51,242 bases of DNA from Synechococcales cyanobacterium bin31.maxbin.ball.101 (GTDB lineage: Bacteria > Cyanobacteriota > Cyanobacteriia > Leptolyngbyales > Leptolyngbyaceae). Below the pieces are notes generated by a model, which was not told the DNA's origin, did not search any database, and saw only the letters and a program-made list of their open reading frames with translations. The DNA is taken from the NCBI GenBank assembly GCA_013298165.1, contig JAAFJU010000021.1:1-51242 (forward strand). Reading direction: 5' to 3'. The translations under genes were made by a program, and so were the position numbers. Positions 51,073 to 51,242 of the stretch are shown piece after piece (positions within the stretch are counted from its first letter, which is position 1; each line of letters opens with the position of its first letter).

Positions 51073-51242
51073 ACCCCTAACTTCGGACAGGAAAGAAATG
51101 GATTTAAGGAGATTTTTCCTTTATATCACATTTCTGATTACGTTGCTCTTCCCATTTCTTTTCATACTCATCCGGTGTTAAGTATCCCAATGATGAATGA
51201 ATTCGCTTTTTCATGTACACATCCTCCAAGAACCTCTCAATC
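51070..51242 (-). mobile_element. IS3-family insertion sequence, partial
   Basis: The element starts at about 51070 with TGAACCCCTAACTTCGGACA, a plausible IS3-type terminal end beginning TG. The transposase runs in from the right end of the window on the minus strand and stops at 51104. The other end and the transposase start are outside the window. Confidence 0.85.
51104..51242 (-). CDS. IS3-family transposase, C-terminal end
   Basis: 46 codons of the C-terminus. It reads I-E-R-F-L-E-D-V-Y-M-K-K-R-I-H-S-S-L-G-Y-L-T-P-D-E-Y-E, a strong match to the conserved end of the IS3/IS150 rve integrase domain (H-S-S-L-G-Y-x-T-P). The stop is at 51104-51106. The catalytic DDE residues are outside the window. 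Confidence 0.92.
   Translation of the reverse strand, partial: IERFLEDVYMKKRIHSSLGYLTPDEYEKKWEEQRNQKCDIKEKSP

Noticed and set aside
1-51242. tRNA, rRNA or known riboswitch genes
   Set aside because: I saw no cloverleaf with conserved T-loop, no rRNA stretches and no riboswitch core; short RNAs could still be missed by eye.

Overview
The window is cyanobacterial chromosomal DNA. Evidence: GCGATCGC (HIP1) octamers and GATCG cores recur throughout, short heptamer repeats (STRR-like) occur between genes, and the gene content fits (acyl-lipid desaturase, mycosporine-like amino acid genes, PEP-CTERM protein, HD-GYP regulator, Ski2-type helicase). I cannot name the genus from sequence alone. No rRNA, tRNA or CRISPR array was recognised.

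Layout. (1) 1-10072, minus strand: a four-gene cell-surface operon, in transcription order a small DUF11/SdrD_B protein, an outer-membrane beta-barrel, a beta-helix/OmpA protein and a very large DUF11 protein that leaves the window. The OmpA gene is broken by a perfect 127-bp tandem duplication and also carries a palindromic repeat inside its signal-peptide region. (2) 10476-14677: an SbcD-like nuclease, a PEP-CTERM/DUF642-like exported protein and MutL. (3) 14981-27227: a Wzx/Wzy-type exopolysaccharide locus (two GT4 enzymes, a Wzc-like co-polymerase with a degenerate kinase module, Wza, Wzy, two acyl/acetyltransferases, GT2, Wzx). (4) 27300-31872: two regulator/target pairs with visible operators, PadR with a Coq4-like protein and a TetR-recombinase fusion with a delta-9 desaturase, then an HTH protein of unknown function. 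(5) 32174-37204, minus strand: a complete mysABCD mycosporine operon ending in a thioredoxin-like lipoprotein. (6) 37749-45669: a PLD-family protein, a Uma2 nuclease-like protein, a DUF2256 mini-protein, GlmU, an HD-GYP regulator and a Ski2-like helicase. (7) 45790-48718: dnaA, a DnaA-box-rich candidate oriC, and dnaN. (8) 48719-51242: a small toxin-antitoxin island beside dnaN (DUF433/DUF5615, ParD/ParE-like, a HEPN-like protein, and a DUF433 gene cut off by an IS3-family element).

The most notable items are the surface operon with its reversible-looking 127-bp frameshift, the TetR fused to a catalytically dead tyrosine-recombinase domain with twin operators, the direct repeats bracketing a toxin-antitoxin pair next to dnaN, and the repeat-derived hairpin inside the mys operon. 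Gene orientation diverges around the dnaA-dnaN gap (minus-strand genes to its left, plus-strand to its right), which fits a replication origin there.
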